Shown here piece by piece: positions 1 through 6,918 of a stretch of 8,219 nucleotides of DNA. Each line of letters opens with the position of its first letter. The first letter of the stretch is position 1. Both the position numbers and the translations under genes were made by a program. Source of the DNA: an uncultured Moraxellaceae bacterium (GTDB lineage: Bacteria; Pseudomonadota; Gammaproteobacteria; Pseudomonadales; Moraxellaceae); the NCBI GenBank assembly GCA_937952925.1, contig CALFYA010000360.1, positions 1 through 8,219 on the forward strand, read 5' to 3'. The notes under the pieces are model-generated. The model was not told the DNA's origin. It saw nothing but the letters and a program-made list of their open reading frames with translations, and ran no database searches.

Positions 1-2657
1 TCCGCCGTTCGCTCAACACCTTTATGAATGCGTTTACCGCCGCCGATTGGACGGCATATCCATTCGCCACCCAAAACAAAACCGATTTTCACAACCTATT
101 GTCAGTGTATCTTGACGCTGCTTTTTTCCCCAATTTGCATCCGCTCGACTTTGCTCAAGAAGGCATTCGCATTGAGCTTGAGCAAGATAAGCCCGTGTTT
201 AAAGGCATTGTGTTTAATGAAATGAAAGGGGCGATGAGTTCGCCCACCGATCAGCTGTATCACACGCTCGCGCATCATTTGTATCCGCAGACCACCTACC
301 ACTACAATTCGGGCGGTGATCCAGCGGTGATCCCCGATTTGACCCATCAAGACCTGATCGATTTTCACCGCTCACATTACCATCCGTCCAATGCAGTGCT
401 AATGACTTACGGCAACTTGCCATTGATTGAGCTACAGACCGCTTTTGAAGAGCAAGCCTTGGCGAAATTCGAGCAAGGTGCGCGGCGTCACTCCATCCCT
501 GAACTGCGCTTGAGTGCACCGGTTGCGGTGACGGGTGGTTATGCAGTGGATGAGCCTGACTTGAAGGCCAAAACTTATATTGTGCTGTCGTGGTTGCTGC
601 CAAGCTCGACCGATGTGCAGACCCGCTTGGCTTTGCGTTTGGTTGAAGGTGTGCTGCTTGAGGACTCCGCATCGCCACTGCGTCAGTACCTCGAAACTTG
701 TGGACTTGGGACATCGCCTGCGCCGCTCTTGGGACTCGACGATAGCAACTATGAAATGACGTTTTATTGTGGCATTCAGGGTAGTGAGCCTGAGCAAGCC
801 GATGCGCTTGAGCAAGGGGTGCTGTCGGTGCTGCGTGAGGCGGCAAGCAAACCCATTCCACAGGCGCAAATTGATGCAGTGTTGCACCAAATCGAACTGA
901 GCCAGCGTGAAATCGGCGGTGATGGCATGCCGTATGGCTTGCAATTGCTGCTCAATGGTTTGGGGGCTGCGATCCACGATGGTGATCCACTCGCGGTATG
1001 GCAGCTTGAGCCGCTGCTCGATGATCTACGCCACAAACTCACCGACCCGATGTGGCTGCCGCAGTTGATCCAACGGCATCTGCTCGATAATCCACACCGT
1101 GTACGACTCACCCTCACGCCTGATCCCGACAAAACCAGCCGTGAGCAAACAGCAGAGCAAGCACGTTTAGATGCCGTTGCTGCCAGCCTTGACGAGGCCA
1201 AGCGTGCCGAGTTGATCGCAGGTGCAGCCGCGCTTGCCGAGCGTCAAGCACAAGAAGACGACCTCGATATTTTGCCCAAAGTAGGCTTGGTCGATGTGCC
1301 TGCCCAGATGCACATTGCCAAAGGAGAAACCATCGCGCTGACCTTGGGTACACACAGTGCACCGCTGTATCGCTATGCTGCGGGTACCAATGGTTTGTTT
1401 TATCAACAAGTGATGATGCCGATTCCGGTGACCTTGCTAGAGCAGCCTTTGATTCACTTGTATGCCGGATTGGTGGGTGAGTTGGGTGCAGGAGATTGGG
1501 ATTATCTGACCTTGCAGCAACAACAAACCGCAACCAGCGGCGGTGTGCATTTGTCGAGTAGCTTGCGCAGTCATATTGCCGATGCCAAGCACATCAGTGC
1601 ATGGATGTGTCTGTCTACCAAAGCGTTGGTCAATCGCCTGCAAGCGATGGAGCTGCTGCGCAAATCGTTTGAAGAGTTGCGCTTTGACGAAATTGATCGC
1701 ATCCATGAATTGTTGCAACAACGCAAAGCGCGTTGGCAGTCACGCTTGTCGGGTGCAGGGCATAGCTATGCCATGCAAACTGCCAGTCGTGGCATGAGTG
1801 CGTTATCAGGTTTGGAGTATCACAACAGTGGCTTGCCTGCGTTTATGTGGCTGCGTGAGTTGTTGCAACGTGCCGAGCAAGATGATCAAGTGCTGCCACA
1901 ACTGATTGCTGAACTACAGGCACTCCATCAGCAGGTATTGCAGTTGCCGCGAGAGTTTATCTTAGTGGCTGAAGAGGCGCGTCTGACTGAGTTGACCGAC
2001 ACCTTGAGCCAAACATGGCAGCCGCATCCCATCACGGCACCGCTGCTTGCCCTCAAACAGCCGCCACGTCCACCAATGCCCGAAGGCGATTTGGCATGGT
2101 TGATTCAAGCCAATGTGCAGTTTTGTGCCGCAGCTTATCCCGCTACGCCAGTTGATCATCCGGATACTGCGGCATTGATGGTGCTTGGGCCGTATCTGCG
2201 CAATGGCTTTTTGCATCGTGCACTGCGCGAGCAGGGTGGTGCTTATGGTGGCGGTGCAGGCTACGATGGCAATGCGTGCGCATTTCGCTTCCATAGCTAC
2301 CGTGATCCACGCTTGAGCGAAACTTTTGCTGACTTTGAGGCCAGTATCCAATGGCTGTTGCACGAGCCACAAGAAGCCTATCAGCTTGAAGAAGCGATTT
2401 TGGGCTTGATGGCCAGCATGGATAAACCCGGTTCGCCAGCAGGGGAAGCCATCACCGCCTGTCATGCCAGCTTGCACGGTCGTACGCCAGCCCGTCGTCA
2501 AGCCTTGCGCCAAGCCTTGCTTAAAGTGACGTTGGCAGATCTGCAACGGGTAGCCGCGCAATATTTGCAGCCTGCCGCGCGTCGTCGTGCGGTGGTTGCA
2601 CCGTATGGCAAAGAAGCTGAACTCAAAACGTTGGGATTTGCCATTGAGCGAGTCTAA
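1..2657 (+). CDS. M16C zinc metallopeptidase (presequence protease PreP/insulinase-like), 5' partial
   Basis: This is a large clam-shell peptidase of the M16C group, which degrades short unfolded peptides inside a closed chamber. The frame is open from base 3 and starts RRSLNTFMNAFTAADWTAYPF, a stretch typical of PreP proteins just after the zinc site. The HxxEH motif itself must lie upstream, so roughly 90-100 N-terminal residues are missing from the usual ~970. The distal zinc-ligand glutamate is visible in VFNEMKGAMS (codon 219-221). The M16C-associated linker with DNPHRVRLTLTPDPD lies near 1041-1310. The C-terminal half carries the conserved Arg and Tyr six residues apart in REQGGAYGG (codons 2226-2228 and 2244-2246), which in PreP contact substrate at the active site. 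No frameshift is seen, so the gene looks intact. I see no signal peptide because the N-terminus is absent. The pseudouridine synthase gene follows directly and may be co-transcribed. Family assignment is firm; the cellular substrate is unknown. Confidence 0.9.
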   Translation, partial: RRSLNTFMNAFTAADWTAYPFATQNKTDFHNLLSVYLDAAFFPNLHPLDFAQEGIRIELEQDKPVFKGIVFNEMKGAMSSPTDQLYHTLAHHLYPQTTYHYNSGGDPAVIPDLTHQDLIDFHRSHYHPSNAVLMTYGNLPLIELQTAFEEQALAKFEQGARRHSIPELRLSAPVAVTGGYAVDEPDLKAKTYIVLSWLLPSSTDVQTRLALRLVEGVLLEDSASPLRQYLETCGLGTSPAPLLGLDDSNYEMTFYCGIQGSEPEQADALEQGVLSVLREAASKPIPQAQIDAVLHQIELSQREIGGDGMPYGLQLLLNGLGAAIHDGDPLAVWQLEPLLDDLRHKLTDPMWLPQLIQRHLLDNPHRVRLTLTPDPDKTSREQTAEQARLDAVAASLDEAKRAELIAGAAALAERQAQEDDLDILPKVGLVDVPAQMHIAKGETIALTLGTHSAPLYRYAAGTNGLFYQQVMMPIPVTLLEQPLIHLYAGLVGELGAGDWDYLTLQQQQTATSGGVHLSSSLRSHIADAKHISAWMCLSTKALVNRLQAMELLRKSFEELRFDEIDRIHELLQQRKARWQSRLSGAGHSYAMQTASRGMSALSGLEYHNSGLPAFMWLRELLQRAEQDDQVLPQLIAELQALHQQVLQLPREFILVAEEARLTELTDTLSQTWQPHPITAPLLALKQPPRPPMPEGDLAWLIQANVQFCAAAYPATPVDHPDTAALMVLGPYLRNGFLHRALREQGGAYGGGAGYDGNACAFRFHSYRDPRLSETFADFEASIQWLLHEPQEAYQLEEAILGLMASMDKPGSPAGEAITACHASLHGRTPARRQALRQALLKVTLADLQRVAAQYLQPAARRRAVVAPYGKEAELKTLGFAIERV

Positions 2658-3567
2658 ATCGGCTCGTCCGCTGCCTCCATCCGCATTGCCGATGCGTGAT
2701 GGGGTCAGCCCAAGTCGGGTGATGCTGCCGTATCAAGGCCAATGGCCGACGGTGCTGGCGTTTTTGCAGCAGCATTTTGACCGGATCGCGCCGGAAATTT
2801 GGCAAACGCGGATGCAAGACGGCATGGTACTCGACGGGCAGGCCAAGCGCCTGTCGGTCGATGCGCCGTATGTGGCGGGTACTTGGGTGTTTTATTACCG
2901 TGAAGTCGAGCGAGAAACCCCGATTCCGTTTGACGTGCAGATTCTGTATCAAGATTCGCATCTGTTGGTGATTGATAAGCCGCATTTTTTACCGGTCACG
3001 CCTTCGGGGCGATTTGTCAAAGAATGTGTGCTCAGTCGGCTCAAAGCGCAGTTTGACGAACCCGATTTGATCCCGATTCACCGTTTAGACCGCGAAACCG
3101 CAGGCGTGATGTTGTTGTCACGCCGAGTGGAGAGCCGCGAAGCCTATCAAGGCTTGTTTCGACGGCGTGAGGTGCAAAAGACTTATCAAGCGATTGCACC
3201 GTATCGTGCCGATTTGGTGTTTCCGATCCGGCGGCAAACGCGGATTGTGAAGGGTGAGCCGTTTTTTTGTATGCACGAAGTGGACGGTCAGCCCAACAGT
3301 GACACTCAGATTGAGTTATTGTCGCAGCATGGCGAGTGGGCGACGTATATTCTCAAGCCGCATACAGGCATTCAGCACCAGCTGCGGGTGCATTTGGCGG
3401 CGCTCGGCATCCCGATCAAGCACGACAGCTTTTATCCGGTGGCTTTGCCCGATAAAGGCGATGATTTTAGTCAGCCACTGCAACTGCTTGCCAAAACCAT
3501 TGCGTTTGTCGATCCGCTCACAGGGCAGGAGCGGGTGTTTGAGAGTCGGTTGGCGTTGATGGGCTGA
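2644..3567 (+). CDS. RluA-family RNA pseudouridine synthase
   Basis: This enzyme isomerises uridine to pseudouridine in structured RNA, probably rRNA or tRNA; the target base cannot be told from sequence. Motif II, HRLDRETAGVML, holds the catalytic Asp (codon 3088-3090, residue 149 from the start used here). Next come the KTYQAIAPY segment with its conserved Tyr and the QLRVHLAALG motif with its Arg (residue 248). A region near residues 35-80 (TVLAFLQQHF to YYREVERETPIPF) occupies the place of the N-terminal S4-like part. The start is uncertain. ATG 2692 (291 aa) has no Shine-Dalgarno and would begin inside the conserved stretch PLPPSALPMRDGVSPSRV. TTG 2644 (307 aa) includes that stretch and overlaps the upstream peptidase by 14 bases, fitting translational coupling. 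ATG 2587 would overlap by 71 bases and is unlikely. One oddity is that the usual TGRxHQ reads TGIQHQ (Ile at residue 243). Family certain, subfamily not. Confidence 0.9.
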   Translation: MSESKSARPLPPSALPMRDGVSPSRVMLPYQGQWPTVLAFLQQHFDRIAPEIWQTRMQDGMVLDGQAKRLSVDAPYVAGTWVFYYREVERETPIPFDVQILYQDSHLLVIDKPHFLPVTPSGRFVKECVLSRLKAQFDEPDLIPIHRLDRETAGVMLLSRRVESREAYQGLFRRREVQKTYQAIAPYRADLVFPIRRQTRIVKGEPFFCMHEVDGQPNSDTQIELLSQHGEWATYILKPHTGIQHQLRVHLAALGIPIKHDSFYPVALPDKGDDFSQPLQLLAKTIAFVDPLTGQERVFESRLALMG

Positions 3568-3597
3568 ACAGCTGATGATTGAGGGATAACCATTCAA

Positions 3598-3915
3598 ATG
3601 TCCGAAGATGATGCATCACTTATTCTGATCAATATTGTCCATCAGATCCTGTCAACAGCTGACCCATACGAGCTGCGAGTGTGGGCACTTCAACCCCAAG
3701 ATCAAGCTTGTTTAAATGCTTATTGGGGGTTGGGCACATGGATTCGGAATGAGTGGGTTTATCCACATGTCGCACAACTGCGATTAGGCGCTCCAACAAC
3801 ACATGATGATGATATGTCTACGTTGATATTGATGGCATTATGGGACGTACTCAATGGTAATCCGTGCCGATTCCCAACACCCGTGATGCCTGCAACGTTG
3901 TGTTGGGATGAATGA
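3598..3915 (+). CDS. small conserved protein, probable DUF6794 family
   Basis: This encodes 105 residues of unknown function. The visible pattern is GLGTWIRNEW (residues 44-53), then LRLGAPTTHDDDMSTLIL (61-78) and LWDVLNG (81-87). From memory this resembles the DUF6794 family, small cytosolic proteins with a (F/Y)GLGxxIRNxW motif followed by a DDMSxxIL helix. I could not search it. No signal peptide or membrane segment is evident; the protein is acidic at its N-terminus. A GAGGG at 3581-3585 lies 12 bases before the ATG, a little far for an ideal ribosome binding site. The gene starts 30 bases after the pseudouridine synthase stop, with no terminator between, so co-transcription is likely. 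It ends 3 bases before the convergent ilvA stop. Its DNA looks somewhat more AT-rich than its neighbours, which could mean later acquisition or weaker codon selection. That the gene is real is likely; the family is moderately supported. Confidence 0.68.
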   Translation: MSEDDASLILINIVHQILSTADPYELRVWALQPQDQACLNAYWGLGTWIRNEWVYPHVAQLRLGAPTTHDDDMSTLILMALWDVLNGNPCRFPTPVMPATLCWDE

Positions 3916-3925
3916 GCGTTAACGC
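3916..3925. repeat. perfect 10-bp palindrome at convergent gene ends
   Basis: GCGTTAACGC is a perfect palindrome. It fills the 3-base gap between the small (+) gene and ilvA (-) and contains the ilvA stop codon (TTA at 3919-3921 on the plus strand). It has no loop and no long T-run on either side, so it is not a convincing intrinsic terminator; its function, if any, is unknown. Confidence 0.45.
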
Positions 3926-5454
3926 AAAAACAACTGATAACCCACGCTATCGGTCACTTCGCTAAACGGATAGCCAATGGCTGCAAGGATCGCCAGCAGA
4001 TCGTCACCAGAATGGGTACCTTGTTGCAACCCCACCAATACCCGACCTTCAGCTGCACCATGATTGCGATAGTGAAACAGACTGATATTGAAGCTTTGCC
4101 CCAATTTTTCCAAAAAATTAAGCAATGCGGCAGGGCGTTCGGGAAATTCAAAGCGAAACAGCCGCTCATCAGACAAGCCTGCGTGTCCCCCAATCAAATG
4201 GCGGATATGTAGCTTGGCAATTTCATCATCCGACAAATCCGCCACGGTATAACCTTGCGCGCTGAGCTTCTCGTGGATCTCGGTGCGCTCGGTCATACCA
4301 CCTTTAAGACCAATCCCCACAAACACTTGAGCACGCGGTGTGCCATTGTAGCGATAGTTAAATTCGGTAATGCCACGACCAGCTAGAGTACGGCAAAATT
4401 GCAAAAATGCGCCATGTTGCTCAGGAATGGTCACGGCAAAAATCGCTTCACGTTTTTCACCTAGCTCCGTGCGCTCAGCGATATAGCGCAAGCGGTCAAA
4501 ATTCATGTTGGCACCACACACAATCGCCACCATGTTTTTGCCGTGCAGTTGGTGCTGTTCGATGTATTTTTTCATCCCTGCAATCGCCAGTGCACCGGCA
4601 GGTTCAACAATCGTGCGATTGTCTTCATACACATCTTTGATCGCCGCACAGATTTCATCGGTGCTACAGGTAACGATGTCGGGATCGACAATCTGCCCGC
4701 TGCCATCGCTTTTGGGCAGGCGCACCACATCAAAGGGGAGTGCGCCAATTTGCGCGACGGCGACACCATCGGCAAACAAGCCGACTTGCGGCAAAATCGC
4801 CCGCTCACTGGTTTCAAACGCCAACTTCAGGCAAGCAGACTCGCAAGACTCCACGCCAATCACTTGGACATGTGGCGCAATCTCACCCAAATACGCGGCA
4901 ACCCCTGCAATCAATCCACCACCACCCACGGCGACAAACACATAGTCGACATTGCGCCATTGCCGCAAAATCTCGACCGCAATGGTACCTTGACCGGCAA
5001 TCACCAGTTCATCGTCGTAAGGGGGGATATACACCATGCCATCTTGCTGGGCGCGCTCAAGCGCGTAGCGATTGGCCACATCAAAGCTATCGCCATGCAG
5101 CACCACTTGACCGCCCAAGCGTTTGACCGCATTGATCTTGATGTCTGGTGTGGTGCGCGGCATCACAATCACGGTATTGATGCCAAGCTTTTGCCCCGAA
5201 AATGCCACACCTTGCGCATGGTTGCCCGCCGAGGCACAAATCACTCCGTTGGCCAGTTGATCAGCAGGCAGTTGGCTAATTCGGTTATACGCGCCGCGCA
5301 GCTTGAAGGAAAACACCGGTTGCAGGTCTTCACGCTTAAAACGGATTGAATTTTGCATACGCTCAGACAGACGTGGAGCAATCTCAAGCGGTGTTTCGAT
5401 GGCGACATCGTAAACAGTTGCTTGTAAGATGCGACGTACCCAATGCGCTAACAT
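3919..5454 (-). CDS. ilvA: threonine ammonia-lyase, biosynthetic (threonine deaminase)
   Basis: IlvA converts L-threonine to 2-oxobutanoate and ammonia with PLP, the first committed step of isoleucine synthesis in the cytosol. The 511 residues match the long biosynthetic type (about 514 in E. coli). The PLP Schiff-base lysine is K51 in FSFKLRGAYN; SAGNHAQG is at 75-82; the phosphate-binding glycine loop GGGGL is at 177-181. Two ACT-like regulatory domains follow: from about 337 (AIFAVTIPEQHGAFLQFC) and from about 431 (LFRFEFPERPAALLNFLEKL). Isoleucine feedback inhibition and valine activation are therefore expected. The start chosen is ATG 5454, preceded by GGATGA with 7 bases spacing. An in-frame TTG at 5469 would add five residues but has no ribosome binding site. 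CGAN at 313-316 has Cys where E. coli has Ser near the PLP ring nitrogen. A loop near 247-256 (LPKSDGSGQI) looks about nine residues longer than in E. coli. The gene is divergent from rpiA and convergent with the small gene to its left. Confidence 0.97.
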   Translation of the reverse strand: MLAHWVRRILQATVYDVAIETPLEIAPRLSERMQNSIRFKREDLQPVFSFKLRGAYNRISQLPADQLANGVICASAGNHAQGVAFSGQKLGINTVIVMPRTTPDIKINAVKRLGGQVVLHGDSFDVANRYALERAQQDGMVYIPPYDDELVIAGQGTIAVEILRQWRNVDYVFVAVGGGGLIAGVAAYLGEIAPHVQVIGVESCESACLKLAFETSERAILPQVGLFADGVAVAQIGALPFDVVRLPKSDGSGQIVDPDIVTCSTDEICAAIKDVYEDNRTIVEPAGALAIAGMKKYIEQHQLHGKNMVAIVCGANMNFDRLRYIAERTELGEKREAIFAVTIPEQHGAFLQFCRTLAGRGITEFNYRYNGTPRAQVFVGIGLKGGMTERTEIHEKLSAQGYTVADLSDDEIAKLHIRHLIGGHAGLSDERLFRFEFPERPAALLNFLEKLGQSFNISLFHYRNHGAAEGRVLVGLQQGTHSGDDLLAILAAIGYPFSEVTDSVGYQLFLR

Positions 5455-5461
5455 GCCAAAT

Positions 5462-5467
5462 TCATCC
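5462..5467 (-). promoter_or_regulatory. ribosome binding site deciding the ilvA start
   Basis: Read on the minus strand, GGATGA lies 7 bases before ATG 5454. It supports that ATG over the in-frame TTG at 5469, which has no purine-rich stretch at a suitable distance. Confidence 0.55.
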
Positions 5468-5517
5468 AAAAGTGATTAAACTTGGCAAGGTTAGGCCATG
5501 CATGATCCATGATACAA

Positions 5518-5539
5518 GCCAAAATCTGGTGATTTTTGC
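5518..5539. repeat. interrupted inverted repeat in the ilvA-rpiA intergenic region
   Basis: AAAATC (5521-5526) and GATTTT (5531-5536) are exact inverted copies around a TGGT spacer. After one mismatch the arms continue with two more pairs (GC at 5518-5519 with GC at 5538-5539). It lies just upstream of the candidate ilvA -10 on the minus strand. It could be an operator half-site pair or a chance AT-rich palindrome. Confidence 0.35.
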
Positions 5540-5595
5540 CCAATCATGGCGGTTGTTTTTGTTTTGAGTACCACTTTTTGAGTTGAGCGTTGGAT

Positions 5596-6267
5596 ATGAC
5601 CACTTTATCGCCCCAAGATGCGCGTAAACGTGCTGCTGCTGAAGCTGCACTGGCACATTTGCCCAAAGGTGGCATCCTTGGCGTCGGGACGGGCAGTACC
5701 GTCAATTTTTTGATTGAGATGCTGCCTAGCCTACAACTTGAAGCGGCTGTGGCAAGCTCCAAAGCCACCGAAGATCGCCTCAAAGCATTGGGGATTGAGG
5801 TGGTGGATATGAATCAGGTGGGCAGCCTTGATGCTTATGTCGATGGTGCGGATGAAATCAATCGCCATTTGCATATGATCAAAGGCGGTGGCGCGGCATT
5901 GACCCGTGAAAAAATCGTGGCGTCGATTGCCAAAAAGTTTGTTTGTATTGTCGATGAATCCAAATGGGTGGTGCAGCTGGGCAAAGCCTTTCCATTACCA
6001 GTGGAGGTGATCCCGATGGCACGTTCAGCCGTTGCACGCAAATTGGCGGCGATGGGGGCAGATCCGGTCTATCGTCAGGGCGTGGTCACCGACAATGGCA
6101 ATATTATTTTGGATGTCTACAACCTTGAGATCCTCAACCCCATTGAGATGGAAAGCATCATCAACAATATGGTCGGGGTCGTATGTAATGGCCTGTTTGC
6201 CCAGCGCCCTGCCAATGTGGCGTTGGTGGCAGGTGCAGAGGGTGTGCGTGAGTTGTATGCCGAATAA
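5596..6267 (+). CDS. rpiA: ribose-5-phosphate isomerase A
   Basis: RpiA interconverts ribose 5-phosphate and ribulose 5-phosphate in the non-oxidative pentose-phosphate pathway, in the cytosol. The 223 residues are close to the E. coli length of 219. All signature elements are present: phosphate loop GVGTGST (29-35), SSKATEDR (54-61), DGADEI (83-88) and KGGGAALTREK (96-106). D83, D86, K96 and E105 match the E. coli catalytic set D81, D84, K94 and E103 with a constant offset of two. The later PLPVEVIPMARSAVAR and GVVTDNGNIILDV blocks are also nearly identical to E. coli. ATG 5596 gives the N-terminus MTTLSPQDARKRAAAEAAL; a TTG at 5590 in frame would add only two residues. No strong Shine-Dalgarno is seen. 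It is divergent from ilvA, and the metallopeptidase gene follows after 6 bases, suggesting a two-gene operon. Confidence 0.97.
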   Translation: MTTLSPQDARKRAAAEAALAHLPKGGILGVGTGSTVNFLIEMLPSLQLEAAVASSKATEDRLKALGIEVVDMNQVGSLDAYVDGADEINRHLHMIKGGGAALTREKIVASIAKKFVCIVDESKWVVQLGKAFPLPVEVIPMARSAVARKLAAMGADPVYRQGVVTDNGNIILDVYNLEILNPIEMESIINNMVGVVCNGLFAQRPANVALVAGAEGVRELYAE

Positions 6268-6273
6268 CGGCTG

Positions 6274-6918
6274 ATGACTCCTATCCGTATCATTCGGCGC
6301 GTTCATCCGCGAGCGCGTCGTCTCAAATTGACCTTTCGAGCAGGTCAGTTTTGGTTGACCATCCCACCGCGTTGTTCAGAGCGCAGTATCCAAGCATTTC
6401 TCACCCAATCACGCGAGTGGTGTGTGGCGCAGTTGGCGCAACAGCATCAGACCTCTGCGTCTAGTTGCGATACTCTTGATGTGAGATTGCCTTGTCTTGA
6501 TCAAGTTTGGCAGCACACCGATGGCCAGTGGATCGAACAACAGACAGGGATGATGGTGCAGTTTGCCACCCCTCAAGACCAGCAACAGTGGCTAGTACAA
6601 CACGCCACACCATATTTGACCCAGCGCTTGGCTGAGTTGGCAGCCCAGCATAGATTGGTATACAGCCACTGTCGCGTGAGTCGGATGCGGAGTCGTTGGG
6701 GCAGTTGTAATGCAAGCGCCAAGATTCATTTAAATGCCGGTTTATTGTTTTTGGACAGCATACAACTGGACTATGTGTTGCTACATGAACTGTGCCACAC
6801 CAAACAGATGAATCATTCGCCAGCGTTTTGGCAAGACGTGGCGCGTGTATGCCCAGATTTTGCCCAAATCCGTGGCAGCCTCAAGCAAGTGAGACTGCCA
6901 ACATGGTGGCTGGCTTAA
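6274..6918 (+). CDS. YgjP-like (DUF45) zinc metallopeptidase
   Basis: This 214-residue protein belongs to the YgjP/DUF45 metallopeptidase group (Pfam PF01863), related in fold to SprT/WLM minimal peptidases. The signature is complete: SRMRSRWGSCNASAKIHLN (about 136-154), then LDYVLLHELCHTKQMNHSPAFW. H171, H175 and H181 are the likely zinc ligands and E172 the general base. An N-terminal β-rich domain (RIIRRVHPRARRLKLTFRAGQFWLTIPP) is typical of the family. It has neither signal peptide nor membrane segment, so a cytosolic enzyme is expected; the physiological substrate is unknown. It contains eight cysteines but no CxxC pair. The ATG lies 6 bases after the rpiA stop without a clear Shine-Dalgarno, which points to coupling with rpiA translation. 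Its stop codon overlaps that of the convergent gene. Confidence 0.92.
   Translation: MTPIRIIRRVHPRARRLKLTFRAGQFWLTIPPRCSERSIQAFLTQSREWCVAQLAQQHQTSASSCDTLDVRLPCLDQVWQHTDGQWIEQQTGMMVQFATPQDQQQWLVQHATPYLTQRLAELAAQHRLVYSHCRVSRMRSRWGSCNASAKIHLNAGLLFLDSIQLDYVLLHELCHTKQMNHSPAFWQDVARVCPDFAQIRGSLKQVRLPTWWLA

Larger units (their letters stand above)
5455..5595. promoter_or_regulatory. divergent ilvA-rpiA intergenic region with putative promoters
   Basis: These 141 bases must carry the start signals for both divergent genes. For ilvA, the minus strand has TATCAT (5509-5514), one mismatch from the -10 consensus and directly preceded by TG, but no good -35 at 16-18 bases. For rpiA I see no convincing -10/-35 pair. 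An interrupted inverted repeat sits at 5518-5539. The region is AT-rich with T-runs near 5555-5580. No leader peptide rich in branched-chain codons and no attenuator-like terminator was seen ahead of ilvA, so any control of transcription is more likely at initiation. The role as a promoter region is inferred mainly from gene orientation. Confidence 0.5.

Noticed and set aside
214..861. Open frame on the minus strand opposite the M16C peptidase (215 codons), and similar ones at 432-977 and 1962-2561
   Set aside because: The peptidase frame is conserved along its whole length, while these translations have low-complexity Ala/Arg/His/Gln composition and no recognisable domain.
3262..3268. Run of seven T bases inside the pseudouridine synthase, considered as a phase-variation tract
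   Set aside because: It encodes the conserved GEPFF segment in frame, is short for slippage-based switching, and the enzyme is not a typical phase-variable product.
3916..3930. GCGTTAACGC followed by AAAAAC considered as a bidirectional terminator
   Set aside because: The palindrome has no loop space and only four or five usable pairs; the T-run on the minus strand precedes the palindrome and does not follow it.
4543..5349. Long open frame on the plus strand opposite ilvA (268 codons), plus shorter ones nearby
   Set aside because: It is wholly antisense to a certain ilvA gene, its translation is rich in His, Arg and Asn without any family motif, and no ribosome binding site supports it. It is a shadow of the codon pattern of ilvA.
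5482..5487. TTGGCA considered as an rpiA -35 box
   Set aside because: No acceptable -10 hexamer lies 16-18 bases downstream; the best match, CATGAT at 5508, is at 20 bases and weak.
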